Notes under the pieces: generated by a model | Database searches by the model: none | What the model was told of the DNA's origin: nothing | The model's input: only the letters and a program-made list of their open reading frames with translations | Program-made: the position numbers and the translations under genes | Assembly (NCBI RefSeq): GCF_043641665.1 | Contig: NC_092182.1 | Coordinates: 25,605,241-25,669,240, forward strand | Direction: 5' to 3' | DNA length: 64,000 nt | Source of the DNA: Enoplosus armatus | Taxonomy: Eukaryota > Chordata > Actinopteri > Centrarchiformes > Enoplosidae | Shown: one piece after another, positions 38,336 through 50,844 of the stretch | Numbering within the stretch: position 1 is the stretch's first letter | Layout of the letters: every line of letters begins with the position of its first letter

Positions 38336-39412
38336 GAAAGACAAGGTAAAACTTGATTTAAAGGACAGTTCTTTTCAACAAACGTAGACTTTCTTTCTTG
38401 CTACAAATACCTGACGGGATGGTGGTGTCTAATGAACTCAAAATCCAGGATTTGGAAGTGCGATGTTTTTTTTTTGTGAGTCCAAAAATAATAATGATAA
38501 AAGTTTGTGTGACTTTTATGCGACTCTGGGGGGGACGTGAGCTTGACTGTCTCTTTGGTGTAATATGTTTCATGGTATTCAAACCAGACTATGGTTTGCT
38601 TTCAGTTAAATTTACTACATTAGGTTCTCCATGTTTGTGTAACGGCTGCCTGTCACATTCAGGAGATGTCTCCTGTATCTCCTGATACTCCTAAACTCTC
38701 GCTCTCTGGGGTATTTCCTGTAGTTGGCCTGGATTACAGCTATGTTCTCACTTCTATTGTATCGCTGTCTTGTTAGAGGACTAAATCTATAATGATTGAT
38801 CAAAGACCCCTGCTTCACTGTGGGCGTATAGGGCTGCGGTAAAACATAAAGGAATCAATAACTAAAACAATGTTTTCTTTGTTCTCATGGTGCAAACCTG
38901 AACATTTTTGTATTGTAAAATTGGAGCAGCTGTAGCTCAAGACTTGAACCTCTAAATCGCTCACAATGTCTGTAAGCAGCTTTGGACAACAACAACAACA
39001 ACAAAGAATAACAACATCTGCAATGATATCACTGAGCCTGCTGATGACAGTTTGTGCAACCGCTGTCGATTCATGTGCTGCTGAATGAACAGCTGTTCCT
39101 GAGGACAGCGACGGTTGTAACAGAGGGCAGAAGGTCAGACTGAGTGTGAACTGAATGGATGGATGCTCCCATTACGCTAATGCCTCACTTCTGTTGTGAA
39201 TTTCAGGTGAGACTCACTTTGTCCCGAGCCTAAGTGTTTGAATAACACTGCTCTCATCTGGCCAAAGTTAACCTACCTCAGAGGGTAAGTGCTCCAGCGT
39301 TTAAATTATGTCCAACAAACATGAACACACAGTTAGTTTTCCTCTCGTCTTATTTTGTTCTTTTGTTTTACAGCCAGTTCACTGAGAAATTACAAACTTT
39401 CCCGGCAATCTA

Positions 39413-39737
39413 CGGAGCCCCGGGTTGGACACAGAGAGGAAAGACAACACGTCGAGGCCACGTTGTACTACATCAAGCGATCGGAAAGTTATTGCATGTG
39501 CACGAGAATTCATTCACACGTTTTGGTTAATTTGTGCGCATGAGATAAGTGTCTATACAGAGAGCCAGCACCAACAGACCAGCCTTGTTTATCAGAGTGT
39601 TGAGTAATGGGAAAACGTTAATTTCCAACGTTCATTTGTTGGGCTGGCTCTCTGTACATACACTTATCTCGCGTGCACAAATTAATCAAAATGTGGGAAC
39701 ACATTTATTTCTCTCTATGGCCACTCCGGGGGCTCCG
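39413..39737. repeat. Imperfect foldback (inverted repeat) of about 325 bases
   Basis: The left arm 39517-39575 (containing TTAATTTGTGCGCATGAGAT and ACAGAGAGCCAGC) is the near reverse complement of 39637-39694 (GCTGGCTCTCTGTACATAC, ATCTCGCGTGCACAAATTAA). The outermost ends also match: CGGAGCCCCGGG at 39413-39424 against CCGGGGGCTCCG at 39726-39737. The left side carries about 75 extra bases between its outer and inner blocks. The structure resembles a non-autonomous foldback or MITE-type element, but no known family or target-site duplication was identified. Confidence 0.75.
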
Positions 39738-40087
39738 TTTAATTCCCCTGGTGCAACACAGACAGACAACTAAACGCCACCCAGGTTGAGGAACTTGGGA
39801 CAAAACCTTTAGCCAGTAGAAGACAGCGGTCTAAAAAGCAGCGGAAAGCCCTCGACAGAGCGGCAGCCTCGCCTTCGACGAGCAGCTGCCGTCTCCCAGG
39901 CCCGAGAGTTCGCCTGGCTGGCTGAATAAAACATGTTAAATCAATAGCTATTTATACAGACTGGGACTTAGGGGCTGGAACAATAAAATATCATCTATTT
40001 CATCTACGCTGCAGTTTTGGTTTGCACATCGATGGCTGTTATTTTATAAGTCATGAATGGCTCTCTATATTTTTATGGGCTTTACGA

Positions 40088-40150
40088 TCTCTCTCTGTCT
40101 CTCTCTCTCTCTGTCTCTCTGTCTCTCTCTCTCTCTGTCTCTGTCTCTCT
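40088..40150. repeat. CT-rich tract with GTCT interruptions
   Basis: 63 bases of (CT)n broken by G every 8 to 16 bases. CT-rich sequence continues intermittently to 40440. Confidence 0.9.
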
Positions 40151-41337
40151 GACTTTGCTCTCGTCTGACCCACTCACTCTTTCCATGTTACCCGATAAAC
40201 TCTCTTTCTTTGTTTTACCTCTTTCCATTGAGGGACGTATTTTCTATCCACGCTTCTCTATTTCTCCACTATTTCTTCAATTTTCTCTCCATCTCTCTCT
40301 ACACTTGATGTGCTCACCCATTCCCTCTCGCTCTCTTTCAAAAAGGAGGAGTTTGGGTCATAAACTTCTCTCTTTCCCTGGCCCTCTCCCCTGGTGTCAC
40401 CCCTCCTTTCTCTCCCCCTCTCTCTCTCTCCCCCTCTATAGTTGATGTACTTGGAATCGGTAGTGCTATAAAGCTCAGGTTGTTTTATTGGCCAATGAAA
40501 AGGCAGGCGCGCAGCAGGGCAGTGCATCTTGGGTAATAGAGTGTGCGTCTGTGGGGGATAACTCACCGGAGGGAAGGCGTATGTGTGAGTATGTGTGTGA
40601 TTGAATTAGCGTTTAAGATGGAGAAAGTGAGAGAGGTAAATTGAGGATAGAGGCAGAAAGGAGGGAAGATAAAGGGATGGAAAGAGAAAGAAAACACAAG
40701 ATGTATGTAAAGAGAGAGAGATGATCAGAAGACCAGGGTACCACACCGTTTATACTCAAGTTGTATAAGCTGTTTTAATGGTTAATACATCATTTACAAA
40801 TGCTTTATAGATATGCTATATAGACGTTATAAGCCATTAATAAGATACAACCTTTGGTGTTTCTTCTTTTCCAGCATCTTTTATCATTTAAGACCAGCAG
40901 AGCATCTGAACCAAAATATATTCACTAACAACGTATGAACAACAAAAACTATTGAAAGAACCTTTATTGATGACTCTTCATCAAACACACCCCGCTGCAG
41001 TGTGTGTGTGTGCGCCCTGCTGGGCCGCGGCATTTTGAGGTCCAGCCAAGTTTTATGGAAATAAACAATGTTTATGAAGCGCCGTCGTGGGATCGGTGCT
41101 GTAGAAATGCTATTTCAATTCAGTTTTGTCATTTCCCATTTTTTATTCTCTGTGCTCCTGTTAGTTTTATTAGAAACTATGCAGTAGCTTCATTCCTCAC
41201 TATTTCAGTGTTGCTGTTCTCCGTCGTGTTGAATTAAGTAGATACTACGTGAGGCGTTTGTCTTTTCTGCTCTGTTTTATTTTGCCACCATTCACTTGAG
41301 TAGAGTTTCAAATTGTTTACGAGCTATCTACTGTTTA

Positions 41338-41375
41338 AGCATTTATTAGACGCTCCCATCCGACGCAGATTAAAG
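41338..41375 (-). repeat. Decayed dispersed-repeat tail (reverse orientation)
   Basis: The words AGCATTTATTAGACGCTCCC and ATCCGACGCAGATTA resemble, in reverse orientation, the very common teleost repeat tail that reads TAAGTCGCTTTGGATAAAAG followed by CGTCTGCTAAATG. This is a from-memory match. Confidence 0.45.
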
Positions 41376-44300
41376 CAGTATGAATGAATAAAGTTGGTTT
41401 TCACTGCCTGTAACTTCCTGTTGTCCAGGGACTGAGACTGTAAAACATTATCTATTTCATGTCACTGCAGTTTTGCACATCAATGATGGTTCCTAACTCT
41501 TTTTTATGGGCAGCACACTCACCTTGTTTAATCTTTCCCGTCTCGCTCTCAGTCTCATATAACCTTTGTTTCCTTTGCTCTGTTCTATACTGAGGATTCA
41601 TTGTTTGAAGTGGAAATGATACTTAAACTGTGTGTGGACCTTCCCCATGCATCCTTATAATGATAATAAGCTTGTTACCAGCTGTGACAGCGTGTGGCAG
41701 GTATTGTTTTCACCTTGTGAGTCTGTGTGTGTGTTTATACGTCTGTCTGTCTATCTGTCTGTGGACATATTCTGCACAACCGTGCAAGAGGCTTCCTCCT
41801 GTGTGAGGCCACCAGACGTGAGATTTGAAGCCACACTAACAGCACTTCACTCCTGCAGTTTATGAAAGATAGAAAACAGCATATTTAGGAGCTTCACTCC
41901 CTGAGCTGATGCTCTAAAATAAGTGACTGGTGGCCTGCCAGCAGGGCCGGAGGATTTCAGGCTATGATTTGACTCATAAGGGGACTAACAGGCTTGCATT
42001 GTACTCAGGCATTTTGTTGCACTTCTTAAAATCTGTTAAATAGAAATGTATAAATAAATTGTTGCCGTTGAGATTATTTTTGCTTTCTACCCTCTATCAC
42101 TTACCTGTATGCAACTCATTTGTGTTGTCGTCAATGCAACAACCATGCTAGTACCAAAATAGGCTGCAGTCTAAGATATTAACTTCACCCATGGCTTGAC
42201 AACCACTATTCTGCCTCTGAATGCACCTGCAATGCAAGAGGTGTGCTGAAGACATGAACAGTTGTAAGAAGGGGTAACCCTGCCATATCAAGTCTACTCT
42301 CAAACTGTATTTTGGCACTTCTTGCCTTGCTCATTAGACAGTCTACAATATGAAAAGAGACTATTTTATGACACCTATCATGCCCTGTAATGCAGAAAAT
42401 ACATTTTCTTACCACATACAAAATATATAATTGTGCCTTTCCCGAGGTGTTGACACCTGCAGTCCTGCCCTCAAATACTTTCTACTAACTGTGTCAAGGC
42501 CCAATCTGCATAACATATAATCCTTTCTATCTCTTTGCACCTTGACTCCTTCAATCCTTCCAACTCAGTAAAGAAAAAAGAGCTTCCCAGTGTGAAATCA
42601 TGACAGGAAGACATTTAGTCACACTTTCTTATGGTCGCAATATCTAAAAACTTCCCTCTCCTCCTCTCCTGCCCTCTCCATGTACCCTCGCACCTCCTGC
42701 CTCGCCCTGTAACTCAGTAGGCAGCTATTGTTTTAAGTTACAGCATTTCTGTTTTTAGAAGTTTCCATTTGGGACAGACTGTTCTCCTGCTTTAAAATGT
42801 CAAGACATTCTGGGTCACTACGAATAGAGAGGCAAACACACACACAAACACAAGTGCTAATACCAAGACGCTTGCACACACACACACACACACAAAGACA
42901 CACCAGTACAAAGATGCATGCACATGCAAGAATTTCCAAATAAATGACAACATGCATGCAGATGCACACATGAATACCTATGCATACATACATAAAAACA
43001 CAAATGGTAATAGGATCTTTGGTGTTTTCCTCGTCCCACTTTTCTATTGTTCCCAACTAGATAAGCTAACCGGAGAAGGAAACGGCAACAGACAATAGTC
43101 TTATAATATTCTGTGGCCGCGCTGCCTCTATTGTTCTCATCGACTCTTGATAAGCAAACAGAAGTGAGAGAGAGAAAGACAGAAGGACAGAGCGGGCTGA
43201 GGACTAAATATAGCCTGATAACATTTCCAGGCCATAGTATTGCTGTCGCCGAGATAAATATACACAAGAGAGAGATGGAAAAGGAAAAAGAGAAAGAGAG
43301 ATGAGCAGTAGACCAACAATAATCTAGCTTCATAAATAGCCGGGCTGTTAATCACTAACAAAGGCCTCAGTCGCTTAATCAGGCTGTTCACTCAGCAGTC
43401 CAGAGGCAGAATATATAATTCAACAAATGACAGGATACAAGAGCTTTTCTAAAGCTTTGTCTGCTCTGGCAGCCCGCTGCGACCAAAGTTCACATCAAAA
43501 TCAATACCACCCCCACCACAAAAGTATCAAAGAGTCGAAACTCTGTTCACCCCAGAAGAGGTGATCAGAGATGCAGCATTTAAATCACTCCAGAAGATCA
43601 GCCGGTGGTGACAGTTTGACGGGAAACGGCCTGAATCCGCATGCGAGTGACGCTCGGTTGACAGCCACACAGCAACTTCCTGCCAGCCGAGTTAAGACGA
43701 GTGACAGAGAGAGCACTCTCCCACTAGATGCTAATGTAGGCCACGCAGGCCTCTTCCGCTCTCACTCCTGCATTAAAAATCATTTGCTGACAAGCTATTC
43801 GCCGCACGTTGGCAGTGATTTACTGTGAAATCTGTTTTGTGTGTCGTGGCAATGATTTTCCACCTATCAGCAAATTACATGAAAAAAAAAAGACACAATC
43901 TCAGATTTTGTTCAGCTTTTTTTTCTGCTTTGGTTTTTCATCGCGCTGTTTCTGTCGATGCAAATGTGGAAATCGTTAACTTTGGCGTGTATGTCCTTTA
44001 AATCCAATTTCTACATTGTATTTAACAGGGAACACAAATAAATGAAGGGGGAAATGAAGGACAAAGGAGGTCATGGTATAAACTGTATATATCATGGCAA
44101 AACATATATATATAAAAGTGTTTTGTCATATCGTATCTGGATCTGGAGACAGAGCTTAAGTTAGGAGCTTAAGTTAGGATATGCTTAACTTCTTACAGTA
44201 GCTGTAACCAACAGCAAAGGGTCAAAAGTCAGAACCACAGAACCACCATTTTCCTCTCATTTTAAAATGTTTTAAATGTATTGATATTGAATGTTAGCCT

Positions 44301-44545
44301 TTACCCAAAGGGAAATATAATAGAAAGAAATATATAGCTATATAAATATATATCTAAACATATTAAGAATGAACTCAGCAGAGAAAATAAAGATCCAACA
44401 GGTAAAGATGTCAGAGTGGTTGGCAGTTTCTGGTCAGTGGGGTTCTCAGGGGACAAGTGATTGGCTAGAGAGATGGGGGTGGAACCCTGATTGGCTACAG
44501 GACAGGAAGTTGTAGTGCTTGAGAGATTAGAGACCCGCACATAAT

Positions 44546-44547
<2 letters not shown>

Positions 44548-44582
<35 letters not shown>

Positions 44583-44641
44583 AGGAAACACAGAGGGTAG
44601 GAGTGGGAGTCTAGATGGATAATCCTCTCCGACTATTACCA

Positions 44642-44685
<44 letters not shown>

Positions 44686-44716
44686 ATGTGTGTGCGTGCA
44701 TGTGTGTACATGCGTA

Positions 44717-44750
<34 letters not shown>
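44548..44750. repeat. Three TG tracts in a duplicated unit
   Basis: TG tracts at 44548-44581, 44644-44684 and 44720-44750. The spacer words TCTAGATGGATAATCCTCT (44610) and TCTAAGTGTATAATCCTCT (44751) recur 141 bases apart, each followed by a GACTAYT-like word, so the tracts seem to have been duplicated with their flank. Confidence 0.85.
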
Positions 44751-44752
<2 letters not shown>

Positions 44753-45102
44753 TAAGTGTATAATCCTCTTCTCTTTGACTACTGGCAGACAGACTGTAGA
44801 CTGAGACAGAGACTAGTACTCCTCGCTGCTCATTTTTTGCTTTTTATATGTACATTGTTTATTGTTTATATATATTTTGTGGCTGTGTTTTGTTTGTCGT
44901 TGTAGAAGAAAAAATTAGCACACAATTACACAACTGAAGAAGTTTAATAAGCTCATCTCGAGGAAAATAATGAGGAAATAATGAATCTTAATGGTTATAG
45001 ACAGCTGCCAATCAAAACTGCATTGATTATACAATACATAATGAGTTTAACTATGATAACAGGCTCCATAAACATGAAAATAAATGTTCTTCTCCCCGCT
45101 GG

Positions 45103-45219
45103 TGACGTCATTTGGACCCAGAGTCCACGCAGTAGTGATCGAGGGTGGAGCTGCGGCATCGAGGTCCCGCCCATACACGAGCACACCACAATCATGACGT
45201 CACACCCCCTATTTATAGC
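45103..45219 (+). promoter_or_regulatory. Candidate regulatory cluster: two CREs, CACCC and a MEF2/TATA-type word
   Basis: Perfect TGACGTCA palindromes occur at 45103-45110 and 45195-45202. The second is followed at once by CACCCCC and CTATTTATAG, which fits both the MEF2 consensus and a TATA-like box. CCCGCCC lies between the two CREs. The site is intronic, 7.5 kb from the nearest exon. These are motif matches only; no transcript evidence is available here. Confidence 0.35.
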
Positions 45220-46916
45220 ATCAAATAACTAATTAAAACCACACGTATCAGAAAAATGAACACTCGACAGAAACCATCTTTGGGAAAAATGTATTTGACG
45301 TATTTAAATGACCCAGGTCCGAGGTCAGAAACCTCGAGTAGAAGTAAATCTGCCCACCACAGTCGCAGGTAGTAACTGAAACTCTGCACTTCTGCAATAA
45401 ATATTTAAGCTACACACATACAAAGGAAAAGCAGAGCTGCATTACTATACACAAGTACAGACTCACACACACAGGTGTAAGTGATACTAGGCTGTTCCCC
45501 CGCAGGCCAGACAGGCAGTGTGACAGAGTAAATGGGGTCAGCAGCTCAAGGACTCGAAAGCCACTCTAAATATAGTCCGGTATTGACAGAAATGAAAAAG
45601 AATACAGATGGAGAGAGGAATGAGAAGGTGAAGAGTGCTCTGCTGAGATCTTCTCTTGCCAATCTTAACCAGCAGACCGAGAAGAGACTGATTGTATGAG
45701 TGCGTTCGTGTCTCAGACTCACAGTGAACTTCCAGTAAAAGACAGCGTTACGCTTTGAGTCTGGCATTTAGACGCCAGCTGAGGTCAAATCCACAAACAA
45801 GCTACTTGTCAGTAAACTGTTTTCACAGCAGAGCGATGCAGTCGTCTTTGTTAAAGGCCCAATCTGTAATCCACATGTAAACAAAGGGGCTGGCTGACCC
45901 TTCAAGACTGAAAAAAACAGAAACTGAACCTCCAAAACTGATTGGCAGCGTTTTCGATAGATTGATAAGTTTTATTTATTTAAGTCCAGTTCTGTAAAAC
46001 GTTAAAATATTAATTAAAATGGGCCAATAATGTCATTAATGATCACTTAACATCACTTATTTATTTCCATCAGTAGGTTAAACTCTTCAGTGACTATGTG
46101 ACTATAATTTCAATTCATTTTGTTGGGAAAATTCGATTGGTCCTTTACGTCCAGTACTTTTATCCACAATCATGTTTTCTTCTTCTGTTCCTAAATTATA
46201 CTTGAGTCTGCGTGGAAATCTGATGACCTCCATCTTTGGGTCGTCGCATGCCCTGTTGGATTTTTGAGGCGTCTTTAACTTCCTGTTTTGCACTGCTATC
46301 ACTCAGTAAACAGTAAACAGAATCGATAGCGAGATCACCTCAGGTGACTGCTGCTCTCCTAATGAGAATCAATCATTCCTTTGTTCGGAAACAGAGAGCG
46401 TAACAACTATATGTCTGCAGTTTCTACAGAAATCAACAGCTTGGAACAGAGTAGCTCACTGAAATAAATGCCAGACTGGTTGCCAGTATTGATTTTTGTG
46501 ATTGATTAAAGGCCCTACTTGAGGAGAGAGGAACTGGAGAGTAAAGTTATTCACACAAGACCAGACCAGAATAACTACATACTGTACTAGTACCCGATCG
46601 CTTTAGCGTGTTGGATTAAACAGCTCAAAGGTTTGTCAGCAAAACATTCTTGTGTTTTCTCCCCATTCTTGCTGCTGGATATTAAGCAGCCGGAGCGTTG
46701 AGTGCTCATACTCCTCATACTTAAATGACAAAATAGGTAATTTACTGTCCCAGTGTTTCCCGATGTGCCACTTCTATGGTTAAGGTTTGGTTACATTTAT
46801 GAAACTAAAACTACTCGGTTTAGGTGAGACAAAGATAAAAGAAACCACAACAACCTGTGGTATTAGACAGGCAGAGTAGCCCAAAACCTCTAGAACACTA
46901 TTCAAGGAAAATTACA

Positions 46917-46980
46917 AGTACTCGAGTAGAAGTAAAAGTAGAGTACAAAGTATTTACTGAAAAAATTACTTAAAAGTAGC
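46917..46980 (+). repeat. AAGTACTCGAGTAGAAGTAAAAGTA repeat fragment
   Basis: The stretch AGTACTCGAGTAGAAGTAAA followed by AGTAGAGTACAAAG and TTACTTAAAAGTAG resembles a dispersed sequence frequent in teleost genomes. The family was not identified; the call is from memory of similar sequence. Confidence 0.4.
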
Positions 46981-47839
46981 GATGGTCTTCCTCAGGTAAA
47001 GGTGATGAAATGACGAGTCATCATCTCCTGATTAGATAACCTGCCACATAAACATGAGGACAATATTCCCAGTCTGTATCTCTCAAGTGTGATCACAGAA
47101 TACTACACTGATATCATACTCTGTTAAGTACACCAATAAGTAACATTCTTTGCTTGTGTAAACAATTTAGTAATATACAAATGTAATTTCTATGAGACGG
47201 GAACTGATCAGTTTAACTAATTTTAAGTTTTCCTCAGAGTAGATTTGAAAACCTCAATAGCGGAGATGTGGTGCTTTCCAGATTAGGCTGAAAACATGAA
47301 AATCGTTCACTTGTTGGTCGAACCGAATCTGCAAAGCTGTGATCTCGTGATTTGCTTCACTGCTTTATTCTAATCAGTGTTAGCACCAGCATCTGTTAAG
47401 CTAGCAGGGGTTCAGGAATAACTCCGCAGAGACCAGCAGGGAGGCCAGCTCGCTGACAGAGAGGACCTGTGATGCTTGGATGGTCTGATGAGGCAATCAA
47501 AGAAGGGATTGACAAGGTCATAATCTGTGTACGCTCCGGTGTGTTTGTGTGCTTGTCTGCTCTCAGTTCAGCAACTGCCAATATCTGTATTGTCTGGGGG
47601 GGTCATAGAGGGCGGGTGAAGTTTCAGGAAGACTTACATCAGTTATACATCCGGCTGGGTGTATTTCAAAAGTGGTTTTATCATGCCTTTTCTTTTACCT
47701 GCAGTGTGAGGTGAGTACAACATGCAAATTATGGATATGTCATCGGAAAAAACTCTCTGTTGATGCTTTATTATAGAAAACTTACAAGTTAGAATCCTTA
47801 TACATGAGCACAGTTCATTTAAACTCAACAGGACCTAAA

Positions 47840-48240
47840 TGCAGCTAAATCCCACCTAACAGTTCTGCTGACCGGCCTGAATGCCAATTAAACTGCACCA
47901 AATGAGTTCAAGAAGATCGGGGGGGGGGGGGATCCTGCATCACATTTGGTGTAATCTGTCCACCTGCCACGATGTCCGCTTCGCCCCAGATTCACCGATC
48001 ACATTCATTATTTTGGATTAGAAATTTACAATATGACAAATTCTCCGCCCGATTGGCAGTGACCACCCAAAATGGAGGGCGGGATGGACTCATTCATCAG
48101 CAGCTGTGTGGTGGCTGATGTAAAGGTCCGCTCTGACTGGAGCTAAATGTCAGCTAAGAATAACATACTGATCAGATTAAGTGCCAATTAAATGTGCCAT
48201 GCCAATTTAAGAAGATGAAACCTTGCATTAAAGTTTGATC
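47840..48240 (+). repeat. Old local duplication, 300-base offset
   Basis: The segment around 47840-47917 (GCAGCTAAAT, TGCCAATTAAA at 47882, AAGAAGAT at 47910) recurs around 48139-48216 (GAGCTAAATG, TGCCAATTAAA at 48182, AAGAAGAT at 48209). Both copies are followed by CCTGCAT or CCTTGCAT. The two are clearly diverged. Confidence 0.6.
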
Positions 48241-48500
48241 AAGTGTCTCTGAGTGTCTGCTGGTACTTAAAGTGTACATTTACTATAGCAGTGTATTTAT
48301 TTCCTCTCTTTAGTTCTAACTTCAGGATCACACAGATTTAGAAACAAAAAATGCTGTTTTAGAAGCTTCCCTCTTCCCTCCTGCGTCCATGAAAAAGACG
48401 AATAGTAATAGTTTTGTTCTTCAAGATTTCTGTTCTCAAATGATCATGTATGTTTTCCGCTCTCCCCGCCTCACCCCAATTCACCCCCCACACTCCCTCC

Positions 48501-49017
48501 CTCCATCTCATTTTCCCCAGACATCATTTATCCTTTCTCAGATGAATAGGACAAGAGGCAGGGAGCAACGGGGCCTCGGCCCCTTTAGATCTCACCCAGA
48601 TGTTTCCTTTAATCCTGTAATTAGCTGCAATTATAGTAATGGATGCAAGAGATGAAGTGATCATATTTGCACACTGATTTAATTCACGTAATCATGCTAT
48701 GCGATGAATAATGTTTCTCTCGGACACATTTTCACTCGCTCACTCGTTACGTTTTATCTCCTCTCCCAGCTCTCTCTTCGTTCATCTCATTCTCCTTATC
48801 TCGCCTCACAATTCTCCACCTCCCCCTATCTGTCTTACGCCCCCACCTCCTCCCCCTCTCCATCTCATTGTCCTAGGTGTAATTCATCTGGTTTCCATCC
48901 TGAAAAGCGAGGAGGAAAAAAAAGAAAGACAACAGAGAAGGGTAGGACACAACAAGAGCCCCTTTAGATGTTGCAGATGATGCCTTTAATCCTGTCAATG
49001 GCTGCAATTATAGTAAT
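48501..49017 (+). repeat. Old tandem duplication, 357 to 369-base offset
   Basis: CTCCATCTCATT occurs at 48501 and 48858. GCCCCTTTAGAT occurs at 48589 and 48958, followed in both copies by CCTTTAATCCTGT, then GCTGCAATTATAGTAAT ending at 48640 and 49017. The best-conserved block is about 60 bases and rich in homeodomain-type words (TAATCC, CAATTA). Confidence 0.75.
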
Positions 49018-50844
49018 TATCTCTAATAGCAGCGCTTTGTGTTGAGGCTCTGATATGTTTAACAGATGATGCCGAGTCGTGCCGCCTCCGCCGGGCAGAG
49101 AGGGCAGGGAGCTTAGATTCACATTAATGAAACCGACACAAAACAAGGCGAAACTGATGATGGTCCCAAGAGGTTTATAGACTGCAGAGAGTGTTTTGCA
49201 AGCTCCGGGTCGAGGTCTAACTGAGGTCTCAGAGGTGGTACTGAGCGGTCTTTGTGCCGCGCGGAAAGAGAGGAGAGACTGGAGATTGATGTTAAGAGGT
49301 AGAAAGGGCTTGGGAGAAAATGGAGGATAATTATATTGGAGGAAGATGCTGCCAAAATAAAATGTGCTTGTGTTATAAATTGTGTGATGTTAAAAAGCGG
49401 AAGCTAAAATACAACACATACTGAAACTGCAACTGAAAAGCTGCTATTTTAAATGTGTGAAATACGTTCATCAAAGAGGTGTGTTCGATGATACCAGCCG
49501 TCGTCTAAATAACTATTTACAATGGAAACGTCACAGAGATGATAATGTTGCTCACATAACTGCACAAGTGTGAATGAAAGCAGCCATGCAAACACCTCCA
49601 AATGATACCAGTACACAATCAGCTACATACAGTACAATAATTAGTCATTTATCAGACAGAAATGCCAAATATTCTGTCTCTATATTGATATCACTATGAA
49701 TTAAGCACATCTGGGTAAACCAAAGCTCTGGGAACATTTTATAGAACTTATTTTGGCAGTTTCTAATTTCCATACCAATGCAGAGGTGTGTGTTAAGAGT
49801 CATTTATGACTGTGAGTCGGGATATGAAAGTGAAAGTTTTAAGTATCTCGACATCAGAAGTCAGTGAGAGTAGAGAGTTTACATTTGCATATCAGCACGA
49901 ATACATGTTTCACAACTGAGAAAAAGAGAGTTGAGATTCGTCAAAACGAAAACAAAGAAACTAACCACACATGGAGGTTTTTCAAATTCTACACACACAC
50001 ACACACACACTCTTACTTCACACATTCTCTTTCTCTCACACACACACATTCGCAAACACTCTCTATCGCTGAGTACTTCACTAATTCTTCACACACTTTC
50101 CATCACTTGCCAACTCACACACTCACACTCACCAACTCATTCAAGAATGCACTTTCCTTTGCTTGCTTTGTCTCTTTCAGACACACACACACACACTAAA
50201 AGCCCGGCCAGGTCTTGGTGTGAGGTAGCTCCTTGATGCAGCGATATAAGAGGCAGACAGGAGACAGGAGAACGGGTCAATAATTCATTAGATGGAGGGC
50301 TCAACTCAACTTCAACCCGAAAAAAAAACCCCGTCCATGACTACACACACATACACCCACGTCTCTCAATCTGCCTCTCCATCTCAGTCACTCCCAAACG
50401 TTGTCTCAAGGGCTGTCAAGGGATACGTCGCTCTTCCACTTTCTCTTTATTCCCAAATCCTCCTTTTCTTTACACTCACTTTTGAAATGCTGCTCATGAA
50501 ATAGTGTTCATATCTGTGCCTGGCTGTGTCTCATACCAGTACGTCCTGGCAGTGATGTATTAGACAAACAACACTACTGCTTCTGTAGCTTTGGTTCCAG
50601 ATTGCAAACAGAAATCCTGTCTTCGTGTCTTAATGGAGACGATGCATCTTCATAAAAACCAATCAACTTGCTACTTGGTTTTCCTGAAAGTGCTGTGCCT
50701 TGTTGCCGTCTATGACATTGCTCAGTCAAGCTGCAGAATTATAACAACTATACCTCAGACAAATGTCATAGCAATGCTAAAATGCAAAAAAAAAAAAATG
50801 CTTTCAAATCCAACTTTATGGACAACAATTTCCTTTATGAATTC

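Noticed and set aside
38936..39000. tRNA or SINE head (GCAGCTGTAGCTCAAGACTTGAA)
   Set aside because: It resembles the start of fish tRNA-derived repeats but lacks a B box and cannot fold as a tRNA.
42857..43333. 158-codon minus-strand open frame
   Set aside because: It runs through CA repeats and a GA-rich stretch, with no family resemblance and no splice-consistent edges.
44301..44711. 136-codon minus-strand open frame
   Set aside because: Made largely of Thr-His repeats from the CA strand of microsatellites.
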